A stretch of 14,559 nucleotides of DNA from AE-B3B sp964543295 (GTDB lineage: Bacteria; Aerophobota; Aerophobia; Aerophobales; AE-B3A), in contig CAZIXA010000051.1 of assembly GCA_964543295.1 (NCBI GenBank), positions 1 through 14,559 of the forward strand, given 5' to 3'. Of the stretch, positions 5,800-12,992 are shown one piece after another. Position 1 is the stretch's first letter. Every line of letters starts with the position of its first letter. Under the pieces are notes generated by a model. That model was not told the origin of the DNA. It did no database searches and saw only the letters and a program-made list of their open reading frames with translations. The position numbers and the translations under genes are program-made.

Positions 5800-6897
5800 T
5801 CAAGGTTTTATAACTATCTTTAAAGCATCTCCTTCTTTATCTAACATTTTTTCCATTGCCTGGGCTATTTTTTCCAGAGGGAAGATATAGGTAACTATGC
5901 GATCCATAAGGAGTTTCTTAGCCACAATTAACTTTAGAGCTTCTTCGAATTGTGCTCTATTAGAGGCAAATGCCCCGTAAATTGAGACCTCTTTATAATG
6001 AATGATGTTTCCATCTAATTTTAGGATAGAATTTTTTTTGGGAAACCCGGCAAAAAAGCTTAATCTACCCTTCATGGCCATCGCCTTTAAAAGGTCTTCT
6101 GCAACTTTGTTCACCGAGCAAGCAACTATTCCCACATCTGTTCCTTCTCCATCGGTTAAATCCAAGACTGCCTGAACTAAATCAGTATCTTCAGTAGCAA
6201 TATAATGGTCAAAGCCAAATTCTTTAGCTGTAGTAAGCCTTGCTGAAGAATATTCAGCCAGTATAACTTTTGCACCTTTGCTCTTTGCCAAGAGGCTATG
6301 CATCAAACCAATGGGACCTGCTCCTACTACAGTAACATATTCTCCTTCTTTAGTGTTTAGATAATTTTGGCCATTTATTACACAGGAAAGTGGTTCGACC
6401 ATGGCCAAGTGTTCGTCTGAAACAGTGGAATGCTCTGGAACAGGTATGATGGCACCTTGCTTAACAGCAGCTTTCTGGATCAGTATATATTCAGCAAAAC
6501 CGCCAGGATAATAATAGCCAATGGGGCGGTTGTTCTTGCACATATTATAGTTTCCTTGCCGGCATGCTCTACATTCTTTTTTTTGACAACCTATGGAGGT
6601 AACTATAATTACCCTACTTCCAACTTTATACTCAGGGTTTTTGGCTTCAGAACCAATCTCTTCTACAGTTCCTACAATTTCATGACCTATGATAAATTTA
6701 CCTTCACCATACCCTCCAATTTGGGGAACAAATTCTTTGGTAACGTCTTTTGTCCCTTCGTACATCCTTCCATCTGTTCCACAGATAGCGCAAGTGTTAA
6801 CTTTTACCAGGACATCAGTTGGTCCGCAGACTGGTTTAGCCACGCTTTCAATTCCCATATGTTTTGCTTTATCTATGTATAAAAAAGCTGCCTTCAT
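5800..6897 (-). CDS. Zinc-dependent medium-chain polyol/alcohol dehydrogenase
   Basis: A 365-residue MDR-family dehydrogenase (sorbitol, threonine and galactitol-1-phosphate dehydrogenase type), oxidising a secondary alcohol with NAD(P). Catalytic zinc residues are visible as Cys39 (CAICGTD), His72-Glu73 (GHEIVG) and Glu168 (VEPL). Structural-zinc cysteines lie at 104, 109, 112 and 120; the first spacing is 4 residues instead of the usual 2. The Rossmann motif is GAGPIG (192-197). Length is normal and the gene looks intact. Its ATG overlaps the stop of the preceding short isomerase remnant (ATGA), indicating translational coupling. It is the last gene before the gap in a sugar-importer operon, so it probably oxidises the imported sugar alcohol or an early intermediate. 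Substrate cannot be named. Confidence 0.9.
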   Translation of the reverse strand: MKAAFLYIDKAKHMGIESVAKPVCGPTDVLVKVNTCAICGTDGRMYEGTKDVTKEFVPQIGGYGEGKFIIGHEIVGTVEEIGSEAKNPEYKVGSRVIIVTSIGCQKKECRACRQGNYNMCKNNRPIGYYYPGGFAEYILIQKAAVKQGAIIPVPEHSTVSDEHLAMVEPLSCVINGQNYLNTKEGEYVTVVGAGPIGLMHSLLAKSKGAKVILAEYSSARLTTAKEFGFDHYIATEDTDLVQAVLDLTDGEGTDVGIVACSVNKVAEDLLKAMAMKGRLSFFAGFPKKNSILKLDGNIIHYKEVSIYGAFASNRAQFEEALKLIVAKKLLMDRIVTYIFPLEKIAQAMEKMLDKEGDALKIVIKP

Positions 6898-7097
6898 TCT
6901 TTTATCCCTGCATTTTTCTTTATTTTCTCAACTTCTCGATCTATGACGATTTTAGGAAGGAAAGGATTGAGAAGATCAATTACAAATTGGACATATTTTA
7001 AACCCAGCTCCTTTCCTACAATCCTCAGCCAGACCTCTGGCTCCGGAAACCGATTGATAGCAAACCCCGCATTAATCCCCAATTTGAATTTAGCCAT
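6894..7097 (-). pseudogene. Remnant of TIM-barrel sugar isomerase/epimerase (AP-endonuclease-2 family)
   Basis: A 67-residue frame. Its first ~55 residues (FKLGINAGFAINRFPEPEVW, then ELGLKYVQF and DLLNPFLP) look like the N-terminus of xylose-isomerase-like TIM-barrel sugar phosphate isomerases/epimerases, normally about 280-300 residues. After EVEKI the frame ends within a few codons (KKNAGIKE), and the zinc-dehydrogenase ATG overlaps its TGA. More than three quarters of the barrel, including the usual metal-binding Glu/Asp/His positions, is missing. Because the end is still in frame and coupled to the next gene, I infer an internal in-frame deletion (around 6920) that kept the original 3' end. 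A functional mini-protein cannot be excluded. The gene begins 11 bp after the previous remnant. Confidence 0.6.
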
Positions 7098-7108
7098 TTT
7101 AGAAATCT

Positions 7109-7555
7109 TTATCCTCTTTTCGACTCTATTTTTCTCTGATATTCACTTTTTACATATTCCTCTAGAGAGTCAACAGGCAGTCCTTTTTCCAATCTTGCTT
7201 TTGCTACGAGCGGCCTCACATCAGCACCCATTATAGCATCATTAAATATCCTGTCGGCTAAAATTATTTTATCATGGGTGGCAATACGAGGAGTAGCACC
7301 GGTAAGCTTATGGATAAATGAGGCATCGTCCAACTTCTCAAAGATGTTTCTGGCTGCTCCAGGAGGAGAGTACTCACCAAATCTTCCCCCTCCAAATCCC
7401 CCAAAAATCCAGGTTGGTACCTCCATCTCAAATTTTCTCACCACATCAATTGCCCTCTCAACCCTCTTCCTCCCAAATTCCTCCCCCAGCATGGCCAGGC
7501 CTACATTCATCATTTTTTCATTTTTAATCATAACTCCTTTAAAATAGTTTTCCAT
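7109..7555 (-). pseudogene. rhaI: Internally deleted L-rhamnose isomerase-like (RhaI) gene
   Basis: A 148-residue frame joining two ends of a RhaI-type sugar isomerase, whose full length is about 400 residues. Residues 1-94 match the family N-terminus: VPTWIFGGFGGGRFG, SPPGAARNIFEKLDDAS and HKLTGATP, ahead of the expected first active-site strand. Residues ~100-148 match its C-terminus (ADVRPLVAKARLEKGLP, then YQRKIESKRG). The central barrel with the metal ligands and catalytic residues is absent, so catalytic activity is unlikely. The join lies near 7265-7275. RhaI converts L-rhamnose to L-rhamnulose, fitting the RhaS-like importer upstream. The reading frame is preserved through the join, which argues for either recent loss or retained expression. 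Start is uncertain: 7555 or 7531 (ATG after AAAGGAG). Family assignment is from memory of the RhaI ends, not from a search. Confidence 0.6.
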
Positions 7556-7577
7556 ACTCTATTTTGTGAGTGGTTAA

Positions 7578-8573
7578 TTATTGCAGCTGCTGTTTGGTAA
7601 GAATTTTTTTTTGAAGCTCTCTTAAAAAACGTGGAAGTAAAATTGCTATAATCAATAAAAATCCCATCAAAATACCCATTATTAACCCAGGAATATTAAT
7701 CAAGCTCATCCCAAACCTCGTCAACCCTACTATAAAAATAGAAATTACTACTCCCAGAATATTTCCTGCTCCACCAAAAATATAAACGCCTCCTAGCACT
7801 GTGATGGTTATAATTTCTAATTCCCATCCAGAGGCAATATCAGGACGGGTACTACTTATTCTTGAGGTGAGAAGAACTGAAGCCAGCCCAGAAAGTAATC
7901 CTGTAAGTGTAAAATTTAAAAAACGAATTCTATCAACATTTATTCCAAATAATCTTGCTGCTGTAGAATTACCTCCAATAGCAAAAAGCTTTAGTCCATA
8001 GGTGGTTTTATGCAAAACAATGCCAAAGATAATGGCAAGAATTATAAAGAGTACCAATTGAAAAGGAATCCTCGTATTTCCTATGCAGCCCTGGCCTAAG
8101 TAAGCAAAGGATTCAGGATATGTAGTAACAGCCATATCGCCAAGTAGTACATAAGCTATCCCTCTAAAAAGAAAGAGGCCCGCAAGAGTAACAGCGATGG
8201 CTGGAACACCTATTTTGGTTATGATGAGTCCATTAAGGGTCCCTACTGATAGTCCAGTTAAAAGTCCAATAAAAATCAGCGCTGGGGTACCAGCACCCAA
8301 ATGCTGGGAGGCGAGTCCCATACAACAAGAGGAAAGAGCAATAGTGCCGGCAACCGAAATATCTATATCTGCACAGATGATGATGAACATCATGGGAAGT
8401 ACAATAATCGCCTTTTCCATAAAATTAAAGGTAGTACGCAATATATTGTTCAAATTAAGGAAATAAGGCGAAAGACTGGAAAACACAACAATCACAGTTA
8501 CCAACATAAAAAAGAGAATAACTTCCCACTGCATTAAAATACGCCAGATTGACATTTTCTTAGTAGTCTTCAT
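7578..8573 (-). CDS. Sugar ABC transporter permease (RbsC/RhaQ type), second of pair
   Basis: A 331-residue inner-membrane permease of the BPD_transp_2 family (ribose, rhamnose, AI-2 importers). A short basic N-terminus precedes about 8-10 hydrophobic helices. Family landmarks are CADIDISVAG, LNGLIITKIGVPAIAVTLA, FAIGGNSTAARLFGINV (the cytoplasmic loop that contacts the ATPase) and LGGVYIFGGAGNILG. The ATG is preceded by AAGGAGGAG at good spacing and lies 30 bp after the stop of the other permease. The two permeases are clearly different proteins, so a heterodimeric channel is likely. Substrate class is inferred from the RhaS-like binding protein. Confidence 0.93.
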   Translation of the reverse strand: MKTTKKMSIWRILMQWEVILFFMLVTVIVVFSSLSPYFLNLNNILRTTFNFMEKAIIVLPMMFIIICADIDISVAGTIALSSCCMGLASQHLGAGTPALIFIGLLTGLSVGTLNGLIITKIGVPAIAVTLAGLFLFRGIAYVLLGDMAVTTYPESFAYLGQGCIGNTRIPFQLVLFIILAIIFGIVLHKTTYGLKLFAIGGNSTAARLFGINVDRIRFLNFTLTGLLSGLASVLLTSRISSTRPDIASGWELEIITITVLGGVYIFGGAGNILGVVISIFIVGLTRFGMSLINIPGLIMGILMGFLLIIAILLPRFLRELQKKILTKQQLQ

Positions 8574-8603
8574 TAAAGGCTTCTCCTCCTTATTATCAAT
8601 GTC

Positions 8604-9539
8604 TTAAGTGCGTCTCTCCATTATAGTATTGGTAATCACAGCTACCAGGATAATCAAACCCTGCAAACCCATCTGCCAGAAGGGAGAGATCTTAATCTGG
8701 GTAAGAGCATTATTAACGATTCCTAACAAAAGGACGCCCAACACTACCCCCAAAGTCGTTCCTGATCCACCAAAAATACTAACTCCCCCCACAACACAAG
8801 CAGCAATTGTCTGTAGCTCAAATCCAAGGGCTGTATCACTTTGAGCTGAGGCATACCGTGCAACCCAAAGTAAACCAGCTAATCCATAAATAGAACCGGC
8901 TAACATGAAAGGAAGGTATTTAATCTTTTTAAGATTTATACCTACATACCGGGAGGCTATCTCATTGCCACCAACACTATATATTTCTCTGCCCGTTCTA
9001 GTGTACTTTAAAAAGATACCAAAAATTATCACGCATAATATTGCCACAAAAAGAAGATTGGATACTCCCAGGAATCCTCCTCGGGGAAGGTTTTTAAAAG
9101 CGTCTGACATCTCATGAGCGCTGACCCACGTCCCCCCGCTTATGACAAATACAAATCCTCGATAGATACTCATAGTGCCTAAAGTGACAATAATGGGCGG
9201 AATTCGAAGCAGAGAAACCAATATTCCATTAAAGGAACCCAGCGAAGATCCTATTAATATGGAGAGTAAAACAATGGCAAATATGTGAATCTGAGGATGA
9301 TATTGATGCAGGAGGGCTACGCTCATACCTGTTAGAGCCAGTCCTGCACCTACAGATAAATCAATTCCCGCTATGAGGATAACCATAAACTGTCCCATGG
9401 CAACCATTGCTAGAAGAGAGGTATCGTCCAGAATATCCCTAAAATTCCCTATGTTTAGAAATCTGGGAGCTCTGAGGCTAATAATTGTTATTAAAGAAAC
9501 GAGCAAAACTAACAGAATAAGTTCCCTTTTTTTAACCAC
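8604..9539 (-). CDS. Sugar ABC transporter permease (RbsC/RhaP type), first of pair
   Basis: A 311-residue BPD_transp_2 permease with about 8-10 membrane helices. Landmarks are LIAGIDLSVGAGLALTG, LGSFNGILVSLLRIPPIIVTLGT, YSVGGNEIASRYVGIN (ATPase-coupling loop) and VVGGVSIFGGSGTTLG. Starts at GTG (9539), since an in-frame stop lies upstream. The codon is preceded only by GTGAAAAA, a poor ribosome site. A much better site about 45 bp upstream (GGAGGTGGGTAAGG) instead leads into a start-stop pair. It is 161 bp downstream of the ATPase gene, with two dyads between them. Forms the membrane pore with the following permease. Confidence 0.92.
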   Translation of the reverse strand: MVKKRELILLVLLVSLITIISLRAPRFLNIGNFRDILDDTSLLAMVAMGQFMVILIAGIDLSVGAGLALTGMSVALLHQYHPQIHIFAIVLLSILIGSSLGSFNGILVSLLRIPPIIVTLGTMSIYRGFVFVISGGTWVSAHEMSDAFKNLPRGGFLGVSNLLFVAILCVIIFGIFLKYTRTGREIYSVGGNEIASRYVGINLKKIKYLPFMLAGSIYGLAGLLWVARYASAQSDTALGFELQTIAACVVGGVSIFGGSGTTLGVVLGVLLLGIVNNALTQIKISPFWQMGLQGLIILVAVITNTIMERRT

Positions 9540-9632
9540 TTTTTCACGGTATACTAAAAAAGGCTTACATTAGTATCCCTTACCCACCTCCTACAGTTTT
9601 ATTTTTATCCTGTTTTTACTTTACAAATCTCT

Positions 9633-9668
9633 CTTTTATAATAAAAGACCGAAACTTGCTCAAGTTTC
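9633..9668 (-). promoter_or_regulatory. Two adjacent dyads between ATPase and permease genes (possible attenuator)
   Basis: A perfect 8-bp-arm palindrome (9651-9658 and 9661-9668) is followed, in the transcribed direction, by a 15-base A/T palindrome (9633-9647) rich in T. Stem plus U-rich tail resembles a weak intrinsic terminator. It could lower expression of the permeases relative to the ATPase and binding protein. Confidence 0.4.
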
Positions 9669-9700
9669 AGCTAGTTCTTAGACCACTCATAATATTGATT

Positions 9701-10486
9701 TCAGAATTCCAATGAACCAGTTATTAGTTTGACGATTTCGTCAATACTGGTTTCGCTCTTAATCCTTGAGCCTACCTTTCGACCTCCACGCAGAACAATA
9801 ATCCTATCTGCTATACCAAAAACATGTCTCAAATTATGACTAATGACGATGACAGATGCTCCATGCTCTTTTAATTGCTTTATAAGTGCTAAAACCTTTC
9901 TTGTCTCTTCCAGACCTAGAGAGGCAGTTGGTTCATCTAAAATGACTATTTTCCCACTCCAGGCAATGGTCCTTCCCACAGCCAGAGCCTGACGTTGACC
10001 GCCTGACAGGCTTTGAACTGGTTCATTCAAAGAAGGAATAGAAATTTTTAATTTTTTTAAAATATTGATGCTTTTGGCTACCATGCTCTTCCTATCCAGA
10101 AACCAACGAAATTTGGTAAGAGGTCTCCCCAGAAAGATATTTTCGACCACATCAAGATTATCTACTAAAGCTAGTTCCTGGTATACTGTCTCTATCCTTA
10201 AATCCATGGCGGCACGTGGACTATGGATCTCTATTTCTTTCCCATTGATGAGAATCTCCCCTTTATCCGGCTGATAGACTCCTGCAACTATCTTTATCAG
10301 GGTAGATTTACCGGCGGCGTTATCTCCAACCAGAGCTAAAACCTCATCAGGGTAAAGTTCCAGGTCCACATCTTCAACGGCATGAACTCCCCCAAAGTAT
10401 TTGCATATTCCTCTTAATTCTAAAATTGGCTCACTTTTGGAGATTATATCTCTACCTTCTTCCTTTAAGAGTTTGTTCGTGACCAT
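9701..10486 (-). CDS. Single-domain sugar ABC transporter ATPase (FrcA-like)
   Basis: A 261-residue ATPase powering the adjacent carbohydrate importer. Numbered from the ATG at 10486: Walker A GDNAAGKST (54-62), Q-loop Gln103 in YQEL, signature LSGGQ (160-164), Walker B ILDEP (Asp184-Glu185) and H-loop His217 in ISHN. Most importers of this class (RbsA, XylG, RhaT) use a fused double ATPase of about 500 residues. This one is a complete single domain, as in fructose FrcA, so it must work as a homodimer. An in-frame GTG at 10573 would add a 29-residue polar N-terminus but has no ribosome site next to it. GAAGAGAGAGA precedes the ATG and the shorter form matches FrcA-type length. The binding-protein gene is upstream, with a hairpin between. 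Confidence 0.92.
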   Translation of the reverse strand: MVTNKLLKEEGRDIISKSEPILELRGICKYFGGVHAVEDVDLELYPDEVLALVGDNAAGKSTLIKIVAGVYQPDKGEILINGKEIEIHSPRAAMDLRIETVYQELALVDNLDVVENIFLGRPLTKFRWFLDRKSMVAKSINILKKLKISIPSLNEPVQSLSGGQRQALAVGRTIAWSGKIVILDEPTASLGLEETRKVLALIKQLKEHGASVIVISHNLRHVFGIADRIIVLRGGRKVGSRIKSETSIDEIVKLITGSLEF

Positions 10487-10636
10487 CAATTCTCTCTCTT
10501 CTAGATGATCCGGCAGCTTGATAAGGCCGGGTGATACTTTTCCTTCTTTTCTTGATGAATTGTCAATAACCACCCAAGGGTGGTGGCTTGTTAGTTGGGC
10601 TTTTTCCGCTCCTTAGCAAAGAGCTCTAACTGCTAG

Positions 10637-10678
10637 GAAGAGAAGTGAAGCAGGATAATTCCTGCTTCACTTCTCTTC
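10637..10678 (-). promoter_or_regulatory. Intercistronic hairpin after the binding-protein gene
   Basis: Perfect 18-bp inverted repeat (10637-10654 and 10661-10678) with a 6-base loop, starting 11 bp after the binding-protein stop codon. No T-run follows in the direction of transcription, so it is less likely a strong terminator than an mRNA-stabilising hairpin. Such hairpins commonly keep binding-protein mRNA more abundant than that of the membrane components. A second weaker stem (TAGCA/TGCTA) follows at about 10613-10635. Confidence 0.7.
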
Positions 10679-10688
10679 TGAAAGCTCT

Positions 10689-11684
10689 CTAGTAAATCTC
10701 AGCGAATTTCTCTATGTTGCTCTTATCAAAAACATAGGGTGGGCTCATTACAGCTGTACCACCTTCGCCTATAACAATGTCACCCATTTTGCCGACATGC
10801 ATCACTTCACCTACTTTGCCCTTAATCTCGCCTGTCACCAGTTTATAGGCAATCGTGGTTGCTGAATACCCCAGCTCGACCGGGTTCCAGAGAGCCATTT
10901 TCGTACAGGTGCCGTCCAAAATATACTGTTTCATCTCCGAGGGTAGGCCAAGTCCGGTAAGTTTAATTACTCCAGAGAGTCCTTCATCTTCCAGTGCTTT
11001 TGCAGTTGCTGCAACACCAACTGTAGTGGGTGATATAATTCCCTTTAGATTAGGATAGGATTTAAACAATCCCAACGCCTCCCGGTAGCTCTTATCAGAG
11101 AGATCATCACCGTAAACAGTGGCTACTAGCTTCATATCTTTGTAAGCAGGCTTTTTCAGTTCCTCCTTCATCCATCCAATCCAGATATTCTGATTGGTAG
11201 CCTGAGATGTAGCACTGAGGATAGCAATTTCCCCTTTGTAACCAATCATCTCAGCTATCATCTGAACCTGCTGTCTGCCAATAAACTCAGGACCAGATGG
11301 GTCTAACTGCAATATACGTCCACCTTCTGCAACTCCTGAATCAAAGGACATTACCTTAATACCTTCGGCCATAGCTCTCTTGCAAACGGGAACCAGGGCA
11401 GTTGGATCATTAGCGGAAATGGCAATAGCATCCACTTTCTCAGCGATAAGTGAGTCAATGATTTCTATCTGACCCTCAGCCGTAGGCGTAATTGGTCCCT
11501 GGAAAATCAACTCAATATCTTCTCCGAGTCCAATTGCCTCTAAACCGCCGTCTCTACAAGCCTCGAAAAAGGCATTCCCCAGGTTTTTAACCACCATAGC
11601 AATCCTGACTTTAGCCAGCGCACAACTTGAAACCATCCCTATGGCCAGAATAACTACCATTAACACCATCAGTAGTTTCTTCAT
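10689..11684 (-). CDS. rhaS: Rhamnose-type ABC transporter substrate-binding protein (RhaS-like)
   Basis: A 331-residue type I periplasmic-binding protein (Peripla_BP_4 family). The N-terminus is KK followed by a hydrophobic core and VSSC, an acceptable lipobox with Cys21 as the lipidated residue; cleavage after ALA just beyond is the alternative. Signature stretches for the rhamnose-binding group, as I recall them, are EGQIEIIDSLIAEKVDAIAI followed by SANDP, AILSATSQATNQN, FKSYPNLKGIISPTTVG and LTGLGLPSEM with ALWNP. AI-2 (LsrB) binding proteins are the nearest alternative but differ at these places. The ATG at 11684 is preferred to the GTG three bases upstream because AAGGAG then has 8-base spacing. 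First structural gene of the importer, directly downstream of the DeoR regulator and a candidate operator. Symbol follows the rhizobial rhaSTPQ system, not the E. coli regulator of that name. Confidence 0.88.
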   Translation of the reverse strand: MKKLLMVLMVVILAIGMVSSCALAKVRIAMVVKNLGNAFFEACRDGGLEAIGLGEDIELIFQGPITPTAEGQIEIIDSLIAEKVDAIAISANDPTALVPVCKRAMAEGIKVMSFDSGVAEGGRILQLDPSGPEFIGRQQVQMIAEMIGYKGEIAILSATSQATNQNIWIGWMKEELKKPAYKDMKLVATVYGDDLSDKSYREALGLFKSYPNLKGIISPTTVGVAATAKALEDEGLSGVIKLTGLGLPSEMKQYILDGTCTKMALWNPVELGYSATTIAYKLVTGEIKGKVGEVMHVGKMGDIVIGEGGTAVMSPPYVFDKSNIEKFAEIY

Positions 11685-11782
11685 CACTTTTTCTCCTTTA
11701 CAGTTAATTTTTGGCCTTACGCTCTAAAAACTAACACCTATTTACTCTCTCCTACACCACCTCCTTTCTTGCACAAGTAGTA

Positions 11783-11806
11783 CCTTTCACAAAACTTTAT
11801 GAAAGG
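11783..11806. promoter_or_regulatory. Candidate DeoR-type operator upstream of the importer genes
   Basis: Perfect 7-bp arms CCTTTCA/TGAAAGG (11783-11789 and 11800-11806) separated by 10 bp, roughly one helical turn. It lies in the 150-bp spacer between deoR and the binding-protein gene. A TATATA -10-like box abuts it at about 11808-11814 on the minus strand, although the -35 region is weak. A dyad overlapping the expected transcription start fits repression by the adjacent DeoR protein. Confidence 0.5.
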
Positions 11807-11836
11807 CTATATATAAACCTTCTAAATCCAAAGTAA

Positions 11837-12598
11837 TCACGAAGCTATTATTACCTCTATGCTTCGTTCAGAGAGTAACTTTTTATCCTCAAAAGAAATC
11901 CCCTTATCAGTAACAATCTTACTTATAACTTCTAAGGGAGCGATATTCACCAGGGCTATGTTATTAAATTTACTGCTGTCGATAACAAGAATGGCTTCTT
12001 TGGCTGATTCAATCATTGTTTTCTTTAACTGAGCCTCTGCTTCATAAGAATCAGTTATTCCGTCAATGGTGATTCCCTTTACTCCGAGGAATAGCTTGTC
12101 TACATGGTAGTTTCTTACTCCCTTTTCTGCCAGAGGTCCTACATAGGAAAGAGACCTTGAATGAAAGACGCCACCCGTAGAAACGACCGTGATCTCAGAT
12201 TTACCAATCAATTCCAAAACTACAGCTAAAGAGCTGGATATCACTGTTAATCTTTCTCTTGCCCCAATCTGTTTTACTACCTCTAAAGCAGTAGTGCTGG
12301 CATCAAACATTAAGGCATCCCCATCTTCAATTAATCCCGCAGCAACCTTTCCAATTGCCTTCTTTTCCTGCCTGTGCTCTATTTCCCTTGCCTTAAAAGA
12401 CAACTCAAGGCTAATTCTGTTGGTAGGTATAGCGCCTCCATAAGTTCTTTTCAATAATCCTTCTCTTTCCAGACCTTCCAGATCACGTCTAATCGTCTCC
12501 TCAGTAACTGAAAGCAAGCTACTTAACTCCGAGACTATTACATTTCCCTTCTCTTCCAATAAATCTATTATTTTTAATCTCCGCTCACCACTTAACAT
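11837..12598 (-). CDS. DeoR/GlpR-family transcriptional repressor
   Basis: A 253-residue sugar-responsive repressor. The N-terminal winged helix-turn-helix (ERRLKIIDLL, then SELSSLLSVTEETIRRDLEG, then LLKRTYGGA) occupies residues 5-56. The C-terminal DeoR sensor domain, which binds phosphorylated sugars, shows DASTTALEVV, VVSTGGVF, DKLFLGVKGI and LVIDSSKF. The ATG at 12598 is chosen because AGGA lies 6 bases upstream and the family usually starts ML..ERR; an ATG at 12625 has no ribosome site. It is preceded by a strong promoter and followed, 150 bp later, by the importer genes with a candidate operator, so it most likely controls them. Its effector is probably a phosphorylated intermediate of the imported sugar. 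Control of glpK is possible but unsupported. Confidence 0.92.
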   Translation of the reverse strand: MLSGERRLKIIDLLEEKGNVIVSELSSLLSVTEETIRRDLEGLEREGLLKRTYGGAIPTNRISLELSFKAREIEHRQEKKAIGKVAAGLIEDGDALMFDASTTALEVVKQIGARERLTVISSSLAVVLELIGKSEITVVSTGGVFHSRSLSYVGPLAEKGVRNYHVDKLFLGVKGITIDGITDSYEAEAQLKKTMIESAKEAILVIDSSKFNNIALVNIAPLEVISKIVTDKGISFEDKKLLSERSIEVIIAS

Positions 12599-12992
12599 GC
12601 TCTTTCCTATTTTTGTTTTAGGCATAAATAGTTTGGATTAACCCATATTTTCAGATATTTTTTTCTTTGTTTCCCTTTGTTTTTTATTTTAATAAAAATT
12701 TTTGATATGTCAAGTCCGCCTCAAAAAAGGCTGGAAAATTGAAAGCTAGGTTCAAACCTAAGAATACCACTACTTAAAACGTGAAACACTTAGCTTTCTT
12801 TATTGTTGATTTCGTTTTTTATGAAGTCAGCAATGCCCCGCAAGAGACGAAAATTGAAGGAGATGACGGATTTCTAAGAGGAAAATAAAAGAAATAAGGG
12901 GGGATTCTCTGAAGGTTAATAATTCTCAGATAGAGAAGAACATTCTTCACATTGTAAGTAAATTCATTGAAATCTCTGAGGCTAAACGAGTC
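12599..12992. other. Intergenic spacer between glpK and deoR
   Basis: This 394-bp AT-rich spacer has no convincing coding sequence or structural RNA. It holds the deoR promoter (12686-12713) and, about 35 bp upstream of the -35 box, a TAGGTT-CA-AACCTA dyad (12747-12760) that could be a regulator site. A clear intrinsic terminator after glpK was not found. Confidence 0.6.
12686..12713 (-). promoter_or_regulatory. Sigma-70-type promoter for deoR and probably the importer operon
   Basis: On the minus strand, a perfect TTGACA (12708-12713) and TAAAAT (12686-12691, one mismatch from TATAAT) with 16-bp spacing inside a very AT-rich tract. The predicted start is near 12678, about 80 nt before the deoR ATG. 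Confidence 0.75.

Noticed and set aside
6430..6882. 150-codon plus-strand open frame
   Set aside because: Antisense to the intact zinc dehydrogenase; no plausible start context or domain.
12747..12760. TAGGTT-CA-AACCTA dyad as a DeoR autoregulatory operator
   Set aside because: It shares no clear sequence with the dyad at 11783-11806 and short A/T-rich dyads are common; kept only as a note in the spacer entry.
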